Shown here piece after piece: positions 26,372-35,138 of a stretch of 64,000 bases of DNA. The notes under the pieces were generated by a model, which did not search any database, was not told the DNA's origin, and was given only the letters and a program-made list of their open reading frames with translations. The stretch spans positions 62,001 through 126,000 of the forward strand of contig JACGUK010000004.1 in the NCBI GenBank assembly GCA_024256265.1. The letters run 5' to 3'. The stretch is from an archaeon (GTDB lineage Archaea; Thermoproteota; Nitrososphaeria; Nitrososphaerales; JACAEJ01). The stretch's first letter is position 1. Each line of letters begins with the position of its first letter. Both the position numbers and the translations under genes were made by a program.

Positions 26372-26830
26372 ATGGTAACAGTCTACGATGTCCCTCAGGA
26401 CTTGTTAATGAAGAGGCTGGCTGAGGAATTGAAAAGAAGGTACCCTCAGGTTTCATCTCCAGCTTGGGCTATTTATGTAAAGACTGGATCTCATGTAGAG
26501 AGGCAACCTCAAGATAAGGATTGGTGGTACATACGTTGCGCCTCATTGCTACGAAAGATATATCTTAATGGTCCTATAGGGCTTAGTGATTTGAGGATAA
26601 TGTATGGAGGGGGGAAAAGCGTTGGATACTCTCCATCACATCATAGAGATGCAGGAGGCTCAGCCATAAGAAAGGCTATAAACCAATTAGAGGCATCTGG
26701 TCTTGTTGTAAAGCTGGATAAAAAAGGTCGAATTCTAACAAGTCAAGGTAGAGCATTATTAGATAGACTCAGCACAGAAATCTTTGAGGAAATCGTCAAG
26801 ACAAATCCTTCTTTAGCAAGATACTCATGA
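26372..26830 (+). CDS. rps19e: ribosomal protein S19e
   Basis: Product of 152 aa typical of S19e: VTVYDVPQDLLMKRLAEELK at the start, DKDWWYIRCASLLRKIYLNGPIGLSDLR (about 45-75), YGGGKSVGYSPSHHRDAGGSAIRKAINQLE and GRILTSQGRALLDRL. It acts in small-subunit maturation. It heads the conserved archaeal run S19e-PDCD5-L39e-L31e, with a 9-base gap to the next gene. The AAATATATC stretch around 26296-26320 supplies a TATA-rich promoter. Confidence 0.95.
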   Translation: MVTVYDVPQDLLMKRLAEELKRRYPQVSSPAWAIYVKTGSHVERQPQDKDWWYIRCASLLRKIYLNGPIGLSDLRIMYGGGKSVGYSPSHHRDAGGSAIRKAINQLEASGLVVKLDKKGRILTSQGRALLDRLSTEIFEEIVKTNPSLARYS

Positions 26831-26839
26831 GGTGGTAAG

Positions 26840-27121
26840 ATGGCAGAAGGTATTAAAAGCAAGGATGAAGTTCGTGCTGAAGAAGCTAGGAAGCAGATCA
26901 TAAAGGAAAATTTGTTAAGGGTTCTGCTTACATCAGAGGCTCGTCAAAGATTGACCAATATTAAGATGGTAAAGCCAGAATTGGCAAACACTGTAGAAGA
27001 ATATATTATTCAACTTGCTTCTTCTGGAAAGATAAGAGAACCTCTTACAGATGAAGAGTTTAAGCAATTATTGATGGTCATTCAAAAGCCAAAGAAAGAT
27101 TTTAAGATAAGATGGGCATAG
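26840..27121 (+). CDS. PDCD5-family DNA-binding protein
   Basis: Product of 93 aa of the archaeal PDCD5/TFAR19 homologue family: helical N-terminus ([30 protein letters not shown]), then [22 protein letters not shown] and the C-terminal [10 protein letters not shown]. The archaeal protein binds DNA in vitro; its role is unclear. An AGGTGG ribosome-binding site precedes the ATG. The TAG stop overlaps the first base of the rpl39e GTG. Confidence 0.92.
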   Translation: MAEGIKSKDEVRAEEARKQIIKENLLRVLLTSEARQRLTNIKMVKPELANTVEEYIIQLASSGKIREPLTDEEFKQLLMVIQKPKKDFKIRWA

Positions 27122-27285
27122 TGATAGAATTGGGTTCGATAAAAACTTCTGGGCTTAAGAAAAGGCTGGTAAAGAAAGCAAGGCAAAACTCTCCTGTTCC
27201 TGCTTGGGTCGTTGTTAAGACAAAGAGAAAAGTGAGAACAAATCCAAAGAGAAGGATGTGGAGAAGAAGGAAGCTTAAGGCGTGA
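27121..27285 (+). CDS. rpl39e: ribosomal protein L39e
   Basis: Short basic protein read as GTG ATA GAA TTG GGT..., giving 54 aa, or 51 aa from TTG at 27130. It contains [15 protein letters not shown] and [20 protein letters not shown], then [11 protein letters not shown], the near-invariant L39e body lining the peptide exit tunnel. The TTG start better matches family length. Sandwiched between the PDCD5 gene and rpl31e in the standard archaeal order. Confidence 0.96.
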   Translation: MIELGSIKTSGLKKRLVKKARQNSPVPAWVVVKTKRKVRTNPKRRMWRRRKLKA

Positions 27286-27293
27286 TGATGTAA

Positions 27294-27566
27294 TTGGCAG
27301 AGAAGGAAGAGATTCTAGAGAGGATTTACACAATTCCTCTAAAGAGAGCAATAATAGCGCCTAGGCAGAGAAGAGCGAAAAGAACAATAAACATCATAAA
27401 AGAGTTTGCTATGAGGCACATGAAATCACCTAACATAAAACTATCACCAGAGTTGAATGAGAAGATATGGGATAGGGGGATTAGAAGTCCTCCAAGAAGG
27501 ATAACAGTGAAGATGGTAAAAGATGAAGAAGGAATAGTTACGATATCTCTCCCAACTGAGGAGTGA
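27294..27566 (+). CDS. rpl31e: ribosomal protein L31e
   Basis: Product of 90 aa from a TTG start: EEILERIYTIPLKRAI, PRQRRAKRTINIIKEFAMRHMK, KLSPELNEKIWDRGIRSPPRRI, all standard for L31e at the tunnel exit. It follows rpl39e by 8 bases. In many archaea eif6 follows directly; here eif6 lies about 5.4 kb away. Confidence 0.95.
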   Translation: MAEKEEILERIYTIPLKRAIIAPRQRRAKRTINIIKEFAMRHMKSPNIKLSPELNEKIWDRGIRSPPRRITVKMVKDEEGIVTISLPTEE

Positions 27567-27571
27567 TCTCC

Positions 27572-27808
27572 TTATTTCTGAAGTTTGACTGTTGCTTTAT
27601 ATTCATCTTGTGTAAGTACTTGAACAACGTTTGTAGAATGAAATACATAAACTGGTAAGCTTGTTGCATCGAATTGTTCTGTCTTTATGACCTTTGAGAC
27701 AACGATCTTAACTCCTAGTATGTTACCATCATCTAGAGAGTAATAGCTCCACTCCTCGATCAAGGGCTTGAATCCTATAGCCTTGCCTTTTGGGATGATA
27801 GGTTGCAA
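27572..27808 (-). CDS. small conserved-looking protein, unknown function
   Basis: Product of 78 aa with alternating strands (GFKPLIEEWSYYSLDDGNILGVKIVVSKVIKTEQFD, then PVYVFHSTNVVQVLTQDEY), suggesting a small beta barrel or sandwich. No cysteine or catalytic motif. No family is recognised. It is convergent with rpl31e and preceded by about 150 bases of AT-rich DNA (27809-27961) that separates it from thyA. Confidence 0.6.
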   Translation of the reverse strand: MQPIIPKGKAIGFKPLIEEWSYYSLDDGNILGVKIVVSKVIKTEQFDATSLPVYVFHSTNVVQVLTQDEYKATVKLQK

Positions 27809-27961
27809 ATTATCACCTAAAATCTTGAATTAAAAGTTATGTTTAAACTTTAACTAATTAAATGAATTTATACTATATACTAAACTGTTCTTATTTTAGC
27901 ATTAAGAAATTCTCTTTAGAGCATCTTTTTTATGCTCATTTTAAGCCTAATTTTCAGGTTT

Positions 27962-28651
27962 TTAATAGCGTCTTCTTAGTAGCAGTTCTGCAAAACCCCA
28001 TTGATATTCATATAGATGTAAACCTTTGCTAGATGCTATTATTTCACCATCTTTAACACCTATCTCCTTTGCCATGTACTCTTTAAGTAATTGTAATGCA
28101 CCTAGGTTTGCTGGAAAACCTGACCATAAGTCCCAAGAGCGAAAATATGGCATAAAGTGTAATTTGCCATATCTTATTCTGACATCTATGAGCCTCATAC
28201 ATGGAGGATCGTTAAGGTTAATATCTGTAGGCATGCCTATCTCCATGCACATTTGATTCGTATTAGGAGTTCCCTTACACATCTCTATCACTTTGTCTAT
28301 CTGGTCTGCCATTCTCTCACCATAGGTATATTCCTCGTTCGGTTTTTTGATCGCTGTGAATATGTAGCTCATGTATCGATGCACATAGTCCATACTCGTT
28401 GGTGGTGGAACTTTGCCTTCTAAATCTCTTGGTATTTCTGGAATTATTGGTCTGATCCAAGGATTTTTAATATGGATAACTACATAATCCAATTCCTTCC
28501 TTCTTTTGCCAATAAAACTTCCTCTTTCTACAACATACTCATATCCATGCTCCATGACTTTATCGATGCATTTGAACCAAGCATCAGGTAGATCAAAGGC
28601 TTCAATAAAATCTAACTTCATAGAATTCATTTGCTCTTCATCTCTTACCAT
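27962..28651 (-). CDS. thyA: thymidylate synthase, archaeal type
   Basis: Product of 229 aa, the size of the archaeal TYSA-type thymidylate synthase, which makes dTMP from dUMP. The catalytic Cys sits in LNDPPCMRLIDVRIRYGKL (about residue 150). The nucleotide-site Arg/Ser and Asp/Asn residues appear in FRSWDLWSGFPANLGALQLL, and the C-terminal SSKGLHLYEYQW has the His-x-Tyr motif. The folate-type cofactor in archaea is uncertain. The bases 28652-28819 upstream show no gene. Confidence 0.82.
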   Translation of the reverse strand: MVRDEEQMNSMKLDFIEAFDLPDAWFKCIDKVMEHGYEYVVERGSFIGKRRKELDYVVIHIKNPWIRPIIPEIPRDLEGKVPPPTSMDYVHRYMSYIFTAIKKPNEEYTYGERMADQIDKVIEMCKGTPNTNQMCMEIGMPTDINLNDPPCMRLIDVRIRYGKLHFMPYFRSWDLWSGFPANLGALQLLKEYMAKEIGVKDGEIIASSKGLHLYEYQWGFAELLLRRRY

Positions 28652-28819
28652 ATTTTTGCAGGATAAGCTGAGGCGAATTTTGGATAGTTGAAGGCATTCC
28701 CTTGTTTAAAGAATTTTTGACGGTTTGCTCAACTTATCTCTCTGCAAGATAGCATTTATGAAATACTGATCCGTTTTCCATGGTTTTATAATATTCATAT
28801 TCAATATCACAGATAAATT

Positions 28820-28993
28820 TTAACCAGCCTCAACTATCTCTATGATAAAGTCATTAACTGAGAGATGGGCACCACATCTTTTACACTTAAAGCCGATATG
28901 CTTTAGAATTTCTTTTGCATACCTAAGCTCCATACCTTTATAAAGGATTTCGCCACAATTATCACATCGAATCTCAAAAGGGTTCTTGGACAT
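28820..28993 (-). CDS. 57-aa zinc-ribbon protein
   Basis: Short reading frame on the minus strand, ATG to TAA, giving MSKNPFEIRCDNCGEILYKG followed by a helix (ELRYAKEILKHI) and KCKRCGAHLS. Two CxxC knuckles make a rubredoxin-like zinc ribbon. It may act in RNA or protein binding; no specific family is assigned. Coding nature is supported by the two intact knuckles and clean boundaries. Confidence 0.72.
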   Translation of the reverse strand: MSKNPFEIRCDNCGEILYKGMELRYAKEILKHIGFKCKRCGAHLSVNDFIIEIVEAG

Positions 28994-29198
28994 ATTTGAT
29001 ATGGGGCTTTATCCAATATACGATAACTGTATTTGTCAATTCTTTTAGACATTTTTGTGAGATTAACCTTTATTTCCCTAATTGGTTCTCAAAGGCTAAA
29101 TTAGATAAAATTTTTCCCTTAGAGATCATATTTTCAGCGCATGTGAGTGACCTTAGTTATCAAGAATGCCAATATATAATAGAAGCAAGGGTAGATTT

Positions 29199-29549
29199 AT
29201 GGTGGCTAGCATAGATATCCATTTAGAGGAAGTAATTAAATATGGGAGGCTTCTAGGTCAGAAGAAAGACTGTAGCTATTATCCATGTCATTTTGATGGT
29301 CAGGATTGTACTTGGTGCTTCTGTCCCTTCTATCCTTGCAATGATGATAAGACTGGTGGGAGTCTCACTATTGGAATGATCAGTGGTAAGCTTGTATGGG
29401 GCTGTGGGAGGTGCCATTGGATACATAGACCTGAGGTTGCTTTATTTATTTTAAAGAATATTCTAAAGATTATAGAAAGAGAAGAGTCGCTAACAAATAG
29501 TCAGCTTCTTGAATTAAGGAAGGAAGCTTTGAGGGCTTATCCTCCTTAA
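29199..29549 (+). CDS. cysteine-rich small-domain protein linked to cobalamin genes
   Basis: From ATG at 29199 (open to 29166) the product is about 116 aa. It carries DCSYYPCHFDGQDCTWCFCPFYPC (residues about 24-48, given here as the C-x5-C-x6-C-x2-C-x-C-x4-C series) and WGCGRCHWIHRP. This is the zf-like cysteine-rich small domain, often fused or adjacent to archaeal cobalamin enzymes. Its presence fits an organism that depends on corrinoid proteins, as seen at 54-56 kb. The biochemical role is unknown. Confidence 0.75.
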   Translation: MVASIDIHLEEVIKYGRLLGQKKDCSYYPCHFDGQDCTWCFCPFYPCNDDKTGGSLTIGMISGKLVWGCGRCHWIHRPEVALFILKNILKIIEREESLTNSQLLELRKEALRAYPP

Positions 29550-29564
29550 ATTGATTCTGTTAAA

Positions 29565-29789
29565 TTAGATTACTGCAGGTGAAAGTTTGCTAGGGTCAAT
29601 AATTACATCAACTATGGCAGGCTTTTTTGAGGAGAAAGCCTCTTCCAAGGCAGACTTAGGGGCACCACAAACAGGGCATGCCCAATCATCAGGTAAATCT
29701 TCAAATCGGATTCCCTCTTTTCTCTCATCATAGATGTAACCGCAAACAGTACATCTCCATTGTAAATAACCAACATCTACAGCTTTCAT
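29565..29789 (-). CDS. rubredoxin
   Basis: Product of 74 aa with [16 protein letters not shown] and [15 protein letters not shown], the two CxxCG knuckles that bind one iron. The linker DLPDDWACP is a hallmark of rubredoxin. A C-terminal extension ([18 protein letters not shown]) is longer than in classical 52-aa rubredoxins. It probably carries electrons for oxygen or peroxide detoxification in an anaerobe. Convergent with the cysteine-rich gene, 15 bases apart. Confidence 0.93.
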   Translation of the reverse strand: MKAVDVGYLQWRCTVCGYIYDERKEGIRFEDLPDDWACPVCGAPKSALEEAFSSKKPAIVDVIIDPSKLSPAVI

Positions 29790-29845
29790 AAACTTATCAA
29801 GAAAACTGAGTTTTATTTTTAAGTTTCGCTAATAGAAACTAATTC

Positions 29846-31306
29846 TTACCTCATGTATAATGACCAAAGCGTTATTACAGAGAATGCAAACAAGTTTAGC
29901 CCTAAAAAGTAGGATGAGTTCAGAAAGGCTATAACGCTTAAAGTCCCTAATATGAAGGCTATTAGGAGCTCTATGTAAGAGAGTTTATTCATACCGATCC
30001 TATATCTTCTCTTCCATTCTCCTTCTTTACCTTTAAGACCGTATTTTGGTCTCCTAAAGAATTCGTATCTAAGCCTAAAAATGCCTTTGATAAAACTGAT
30101 CGAATTTGATACGACCATGCTTAATTGATAGTAAGGCAAAAGGATGATTGCTTGAAGATTCTCCCTAATCTTTTGACCATACAATCTCAGCACGTATAAT
30201 GGTGCTAATAATACTATGATGGCTGGAATCATGACCAAAACGATATACGCAGGATTCTGGAATAAACTAGGCGCAACTTGAAAGTTGAACAATAAACCTA
30301 ATGCAGCAACGAATGTAGTTATAAGCCATCCTATGCTAGCCAAAGGCCAAATTAAAAGAAGAGTTAACTCTATCTTACAGGTAATGCTAATTCGGCTACG
30401 CCAAATTCTTAAAAAATATTTTCTTAGACATTGACCATAACCCTCAGCATTACGAGCAGTCTGTCTCTTCCATACTTCAAGAAGTGGAGGGTCTTCTCCT
30501 GAGACGATTGTATCTTTAATGAAAAGACCGTCTTTGCTATTCAAAAAAAGTTTGCATGATAAATCCATATCTTCAACTACAATATCTTGTGACCATCCTC
30601 TAACTTCGTTTATTTGATCTTTACGAATTAATGAACATTTACCTTGAAGGCTGAACGGAACGTTTAGACTAATTCTTCCAGCCCTCTCAACAGTCTCAAA
30701 TACATCTATAGCTAATGCATAAGCTCTAGAGACCCAATTATAACCCCTATTTATGTGACCAGTTTTAAACGATATGAAGCTATAGCCCTTTTCCATAAGA
30801 GGTATGGATTTTTTCAGTATATCTTGTGGAAGAATAGAATCAACATCCATTATTAAAATGTACTCGCCTTTTGCAGATTTTAAGGCATTATTTAAGGCAC
30901 CTGATTTGAATCCATCTCTCTTCTCCCTATGAATTAATTGAATATTATAGCCTTTGATAAGGAGTTTACTCACTTTATCTCTCACAATTTGATATGTCTC
31001 ATCTGTTGAGTCGTCGGCCACTATTGTCTGTAATCTATCCTTTGGATAATCTATAGATATGGCAGAATCTATGCTACGCTCTACTAAATAGCGCTCATTG
31101 AAAGATGGGATGATTATTGTAACTTTTGGAGGATTAATTGATCCTATCGATCTTTCCATTATTCTCTTAATCTTTGCATCATACCTTAACGATGCTAATA
31201 TTAGGACAAGATAATTGTAAGAGAGAATAAAAACGGGTAAGCTTGTAATGATAAGAAGAAATAGCAAAAATGTATCAGCAGTTATCATCCAATATCCACT
31301 ATGCAC
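29846..31306 (-). CDS. membrane GT2 glycosyltransferase (cellulose synthase-like)
   Basis: Product of 486 aa. One N-terminal membrane helix is followed by a GT2 domain with TIIIPSFNERYLVERS (about residue 62), VADDSTDET (about 98), ILIMDVDSILP (about 150), a QGKCSLIR acceptor loop and the Q-x2-RW-like RQTARNAEGYGQ (about 283). Four or more C-terminal helices follow. Such processive or semi-processive synthases polymerise sugars across the membrane. It is followed by a sugar nucleotidylyltransferase operon, so it likely builds a cell-surface polysaccharide. Confidence 0.87.
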   Translation of the reverse strand: MHSGYWMITADTFLLFLLIITSLPVFILSYNYLVLILASLRYDAKIKRIMERSIGSINPPKVTIIIPSFNERYLVERSIDSAISIDYPKDRLQTIVADDSTDETYQIVRDKVSKLLIKGYNIQLIHREKRDGFKSGALNNALKSAKGEYILIMDVDSILPQDILKKSIPLMEKGYSFISFKTGHINRGYNWVSRAYALAIDVFETVERAGRISLNVPFSLQGKCSLIRKDQINEVRGWSQDIVVEDMDLSCKLFLNSKDGLFIKDTIVSGEDPPLLEVWKRQTARNAEGYGQCLRKYFLRIWRSRISITCKIELTLLLIWPLASIGWLITTFVAALGLLFNFQVAPSLFQNPAYIVLVMIPAIIVLLAPLYVLRLYGQKIRENLQAIILLPYYQLSMVVSNSISFIKGIFRLRYEFFRRPKYGLKGKEGEWKRRYRIGMNKLSYIELLIAFILGTLSVIAFLNSSYFLGLNLFAFSVITLWSLYMR

Positions 31307-31336
31307 ATCGAAGATTCCTATATAAATTAAATTAAT

Positions 31337-31675
31337 TTATTGATCGATGATTCTACGTAGTTCTCTGCAACGGCACCCTACAAGATCATGAAGCTCTTTT
31401 CTAAGAGCTTCGCCTTTAAGATTCTTTTCTTTAGACTTTTTTATTAAATTCGCTAGTTCTGAATCTCCTATAAAATTGAACCAATTCTCGAAATCATTTC
31501 GATTTATATGAAACTCTATAGAATCAATGCTTACTAGATCGAGTAATGCACAAAACTCGTCAAGAGAATTAGCTACTTGACCTATGTACTCACCTATCCC
31601 CTTTAATCTTAGGTTCGCTGATAAGTTTTTTAAAATTATTCTCAGTAACATAGCTTTGTTCAAGATGTCTAACAA
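31337..31675 (-). CDS. stand-alone DUF5752-like domain protein
   Basis: Product of up to 112 aa resembling the two repeats at the end of the GH57 enzyme (5746-7632): shared pattern GxGEYxG...SLxEFC..L..VxxxSIEFHxxRxDFxxW...DxxLA. The same GEALRKELHxLVxxRCRELR ending is present. It overlaps the end of the nucleotidylyltransferase gene by up to 86 bases, so a later start is possible, but the GEYIG homology begins inside the overlap. It may be a carbohydrate-enzyme accessory or regulatory module; function unknown. Confidence 0.7.
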   Translation of the reverse strand: MLDILNKAMLLRIILKNLSANLRLKGIGEYIGQVANSLDEFCALLDLVSIDSIEFHINRNDFENWFNFIGDSELANLIKKSKEKNLKGEALRKELHDLVGCRCRELRRIIDQ

Positions 31676-32801
31676 ATCCTCTCACAACTGAGTTAGGCTT
31701 AACTTTGATGTCAGGCCATATCCTCGATCCATTCCAAATATTAGTTAAATAACCTATTTCACATCTTGCACCTATTATGGACCTATCACCAATTCTCACA
31801 TTAGAGCCTATATTACAGCCTTCAGCTATTATACAACCACTGAGCCAAGAAAAGGAGTCTATAGAGGTATCCTTATAGATTATAGACTTATTAATGCTTG
31901 TATTGGTTGACACTTCAACATCTGATTCAATTATAGAGTAAGAATCAATTATAGCATCATTTTTGATATGACATCTATCTCCAATTATGGCTGGACCATA
32001 GATCATCACACCATCATCGATTCTTGCATCTTTGCCAATCAGTACAGGACCTCTTATGATTGCATCTTTAACTTCTGCAAAGATGCTTTTGCCCTCTAAC
32101 CTGCTTAAAAGCCAGTTTGAAGCCTCTAAGTATCCCTCAGGAGTACCTATATCAACCCAAAAGCCCTCAGCCTTAAATCCATATAGCTTTTTATTGTAGC
32201 TCAAAAGTTGAGGAAAAAGGTCCTTGGCAAAATCACACTCCGTATTACTTGGTACATGGTCTAGGATCTTAGGCTCAAGCATATAGATGCCTGTATTGAT
32301 CATATTGCTGAAGCACTCACTAATCTTTGGCTTCTCTTTAAAAAGTAGAATTTGTTCCTCAGAATTTAGCTTAACAATGCCAAAGAGATGAGGGTTTTCA
32401 ACCTCTTTCAATGCTATCGTAGCAACTCCTCCTTTCCTTTTATGGAATTCTAGCATTTTCCTTAGATCTATATCTGTTATATTGTCGCCTTGAATTACAG
32501 CAAAAGTATCATCCAAATAATTTGCCACATTCTTTACTGAGCCAGCAGTCCCTAAAGGCGAATATTCATCAGAGTAGATCAATCTTGCATCGAGCTCTGA
32601 ACAACTCTTAAAATAGTCCATGATCTGGTCACGCAAGTAATTCGTAGTGATTATTATCTCATCAAAACCATAACTTGATAAATATTTTATTATGTGATGA
32701 AGGGCAGGTCTATCTCCTAATAATAGCATAGGCTTTGGTCTAGTAAGAGTTAGAGGCCAAAGTCTTGTTCCATATCCTCCAGCCAATATTACTGCCTTCA
32801 T
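31590..32801 (-). CDS. sugar-1-phosphate nucleotidylyltransferase with left-handed beta-helix
   Basis: From ATG at 32801, 403 aa. The N-terminal pyrophosphorylase domain starts MKAVILAGGYGTRLWPLT, with RPKPMLLLGDRP, then QGDNITDI (metal site) and GFWVDIGTPEGYLEA. The C-terminal half is a hexapeptide repeat (IGKDARIDDGVMIYGPAIIG and GSNVRIGDRSIIGARCEIG). Typical products are GDP-mannose or UDP/dTDP-glucose; the base cannot be decided. It supplies the GT2 enzyme downstream. Confidence 0.87.
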   Translation of the reverse strand: MKAVILAGGYGTRLWPLTLTRPKPMLLLGDRPALHHIIKYLSSYGFDEIIITTNYLRDQIMDYFKSCSELDARLIYSDEYSPLGTAGSVKNVANYLDDTFAVIQGDNITDIDLRKMLEFHKRKGGVATIALKEVENPHLFGIVKLNSEEQILLFKEKPKISECFSNMINTGIYMLEPKILDHVPSNTECDFAKDLFPQLLSYNKKLYGFKAEGFWVDIGTPEGYLEASNWLLSRLEGKSIFAEVKDAIIRGPVLIGKDARIDDGVMIYGPAIIGDRCHIKNDAIIDSYSIIESDVEVSTNTSINKSIIYKDTSIDSFSWLSGCIIAEGCNIGSNVRIGDRSIIGARCEIGYLTNIWNGSRIWPDIKVKPNSVVRGFVRHLEQSYVTENNFKKLISEPKIKGDR

Positions 32802-32985
32802 ACAAGCACCCAAATTAAGAGAAATTAAGCTAAATATCCATCACTATAGTTATAAATGTTATGGAGAAAAAAATACTTTTCATTTAATTTTATGATAAAA
32901 TGCTGAGTTGATCTTATTAATTAAAAATGAAAAAGGATAAATGTAATTTATGCATGGGTAAAAATTGAGTGGGGGCTGTTAACGA

Positions 32986-33651
32986 CTGGCTATTCACCTT
33001 TTAGATGTTTATAGAAGTCCAAATATCGGGATGTTCATCAAGTGTAATGATAAGTTTCTTCTAATCCCAAAGGGGTTAGCTGGCACTAAAGCTTCTAGGC
33101 TATCTTCTTTTTTGGGCGTAGAGCCTGTTAGAGTATCCATAAGTGGCTTAAGGTTGATAGGACCTCTTTTAGCTATGAATAATAAAGGAATAATTGTCTC
33201 TAGGCTTACAGAAGATGAGGAGATAAGTGAGATAAAAAAAGAGATAGGCTTGCCAGTAGAGAGGCTACCCACAAAATACACATCTATAGGGAATTTAGTT
33301 GTTGCAAACGATAATGGAGCCATAGTCTCAGAAATTCTATCTAATCAAGTAGTAAAGATAATAGCTGATGCTTTAGATGTTCAGGTTGAGACGATGAGCA
33401 TAGCATCTTATTATCAAGTCGGTTCTATGGCTGTAGCAACAAATTTAGGTGTAGTCGTTCATCCTCGTGCTTCAGAAGCTGAGGTGAAAAGAATTTACGA
33501 TATACTTAAAGCTGATGTAGAGCCATCGACAGTCAACAATGGCGTGCCCTACGTAGCCTCAGGAATCGTAGCAAATTCGAAGAACGCTGTTGTAGGAAGC
33601 ATTACGAATGGTCCAGAGCTGTTGATATTAAGTAGAATTCTTAAGGTTTGA
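32986..33651 (+). CDS. eif6: translation initiation factor aIF6, noncanonical start
   Basis: Anti-association factor of the large subunit. The body after 33031 is clear aIF6 (VEPVRVSISGLRLIGPLLA, then IGNLVVANDNGAIVS and ASGIVANSKNAVVGS). In-frame codons before that ATG read HLLDVYRSPNIG, matching the family N-terminus (LDIYGNPNIG), so the true start is upstream. A TAA at 32980-32982 leaves only CTG 32986 or ATT 32992 as start. With CTG the product is 221 aa, the family length. A sequence error is the other explanation. Confidence 0.85.
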   Translation: MAIHLLDVYRSPNIGMFIKCNDKFLLIPKGLAGTKASRLSSFLGVEPVRVSISGLRLIGPLLAMNNKGIIVSRLTEDEEISEIKKEIGLPVERLPTKYTSIGNLVVANDNGAIVSEILSNQVVKIIADALDVQVETMSIASYYQVGSMAVATNLGVVVHPRASEAEVKRIYDILKADVEPSTVNNGVPYVASGIVANSKNAVVGSITNGPELLILSRILKV

Positions 33652-33705
33652 TCTATGAAACTATATTCTTAAATTCCAGCCAATATTTAATTTAGTAGAT
33701 GTTAA

Positions 33706-34128
33706 GTGAGTGAGCAAGAAAGACTTCAATCATTAGCCATAGAGCTGAGGATGCTAGAGGGCTACTTTAATGATATCAATGCACGTGAATCCATTTTGGC
33801 AAGAGCCATAATGGAGAGCAGAGTAGCTTTAGAGGCCATAAGAGGCTTTTCAGGTAATGAGATTTCTGATTTGCTTGTTCCAATAGGAGGGGGAGTTTTC
33901 ATAGAGGTATCTGCAAAGCCTCCTGACAAGCTCATAATTAGCATAGGCGCTAATGTTATGATAGAGAAGACGAAAGATGGTACTATAAATTTTTTAGAGG
34001 AGAGGATAAAAGAAATTGAGAATGCTATATCAAACATTGAGTCACAGAAGGCAGAGCTGGCAAAGAGGATAGATGCCAATAGAGCAGCCATAAGTAGCAT
34101 AGTAGAAAAGCAGAAAAAGACTCAATAA
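33706..34128 (+). CDS. pfdA: prefoldin subunit alpha
   Basis: Product of 140 aa from a GTG start. Two long coiled-coil helices (residues about 2-45 and 95-138) flank a beta core with LVPIGGGVFIEVSAKPPDKLIISIGANV. This is the alpha subunit architecture of the archaeal hexameric chaperone that delivers unfolded proteins to the thermosome. In many archaea rplX precedes it; here that gene is missing between eif6 and pfdA. ftsY follows by 40 bases. Confidence 0.93.
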   Translation: MSEQERLQSLAIELRMLEGYFNDINARESILARAIMESRVALEAIRGFSGNEISDLLVPIGGGVFIEVSAKPPDKLIISIGANVMIEKTKDGTINFLEERIKEIENAISNIESQKAELAKRIDANRAAISSIVEKQKKTQ

Positions 34129-34168
34129 GATTAGATTATAGCTCTACGCTGAACTGAAGTGAAAAGCC

Positions 34169-35080
34169 ATGTTCGATAAGCTCCGCTCTGCCATAAAGGC
34201 TTTGAGTAAAGCAATTACAGAGCGTACTCTAGATGAGAAGGAAGTTAGCAAACTGCTTTGGGAGTTCGAGATAGCCTTGATGGAGAGCGATGTAGCTTAT
34301 GAAGTAGTAGAAGAATTGACATCAAGAGTAAAGAGTGAGATAGTTGGTACTAGGGTTCAACGCTCCATAAATTCTTCAGAGTATATTGGAGAACGTTTGA
34401 TGAGTGCAGTCAAAGAAATCTTTTCAGGAGCAAAGCAATTGAATGTTCTTGAAATTATAAAAGAGAAGAAGGCTACTGGAGAACCTTTCATAATTTTATT
34501 CTTAGGTGTGAATGGGACTGGAAAAACTACGACTATAGCTAAATTTGCAAATCTGCTCAAAAAATCAGGTTTTTCAGTTATTTTGGCATGCTCAGATACA
34601 CATCGTGCTGGAGCCATAGAGCAACTTACCCAGCATGCAGAGAGATTATCAGTAAAAGCTATCACACAAAAGTATGGTGCAGACCCAGCAGCAGTTGCTC
34701 GTGATGCTGTATTACATGCAAAATCAAGAAGGATAGATGTTGTTCTGATAGACACTGCAGGAAGGATGCAGACAAGTAGGAACTTAATGGAGGAGATGTC
34801 TAAGATAACAAGAGTTGTGAATCCAGACTTGAAGATATTTGTTGGTGATGCATTGGCTGGCAACGATGCTATATCTCAAGCAAAAGAATTTCAAGAATTT
34901 ACTAATTTTGATGCTGCGATATTGACTAAGGTTGATGCTGATGTCAAAGGAGGGGCTGCTCTATCTATTGCATATGTAACTGGAAAGCCGATAATCTACA
35001 TTGGGACTGGTCAAAGCTATGATGATTTAGCTCAATTCAACGTTGATTCTTTCATATCATCTTTATTTGAAGAGAAGTAA
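34169..35080 (+). CDS. ftsY: signal recognition particle receptor FtsY
   Basis: Product of 303 aa, the compact archaeal FtsY: N domain helices, then GTPase motifs LGVNGTGKTTTIAK (G1, about residue 113), DTHRAGAIEQL (insertion box), LIDTAGRMQT (G3) and LTKVDADVKGGAALS (G4 and closing loop). It docks SRP-ribosome complexes at the membrane with the Sec channel, whose SecE is at 37028. It follows prefoldin in the conserved archaeal order. Confidence 0.95.
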   Translation: MFDKLRSAIKALSKAITERTLDEKEVSKLLWEFEIALMESDVAYEVVEELTSRVKSEIVGTRVQRSINSSEYIGERLMSAVKEIFSGAKQLNVLEIIKEKKATGEPFIILFLGVNGTGKTTTIAKFANLLKKSGFSVILACSDTHRAGAIEQLTQHAERLSVKAITQKYGADPAAVARDAVLHAKSRRIDVVLIDTAGRMQTSRNLMEEMSKITRVVNPDLKIFVGDALAGNDAISQAKEFQEFTNFDAAILTKVDADVKGGAALSIAYVTGKPIIYIGTGQSYDDLAQFNVDSFISSLFEEK

Positions 35081-35138
35081 GAAGTCTCGTAAAGAAATAT
35101 CTATAAAGAATGATTTAATATTCATCTTGGTAAAATTG

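Noticed and set aside
28996..29214. 72-codon plus-strand frame before the Cys-rich gene
   Set aside because: No recognisable domain; it covers an AT-rich promoter stretch and ends just inside the real gene.
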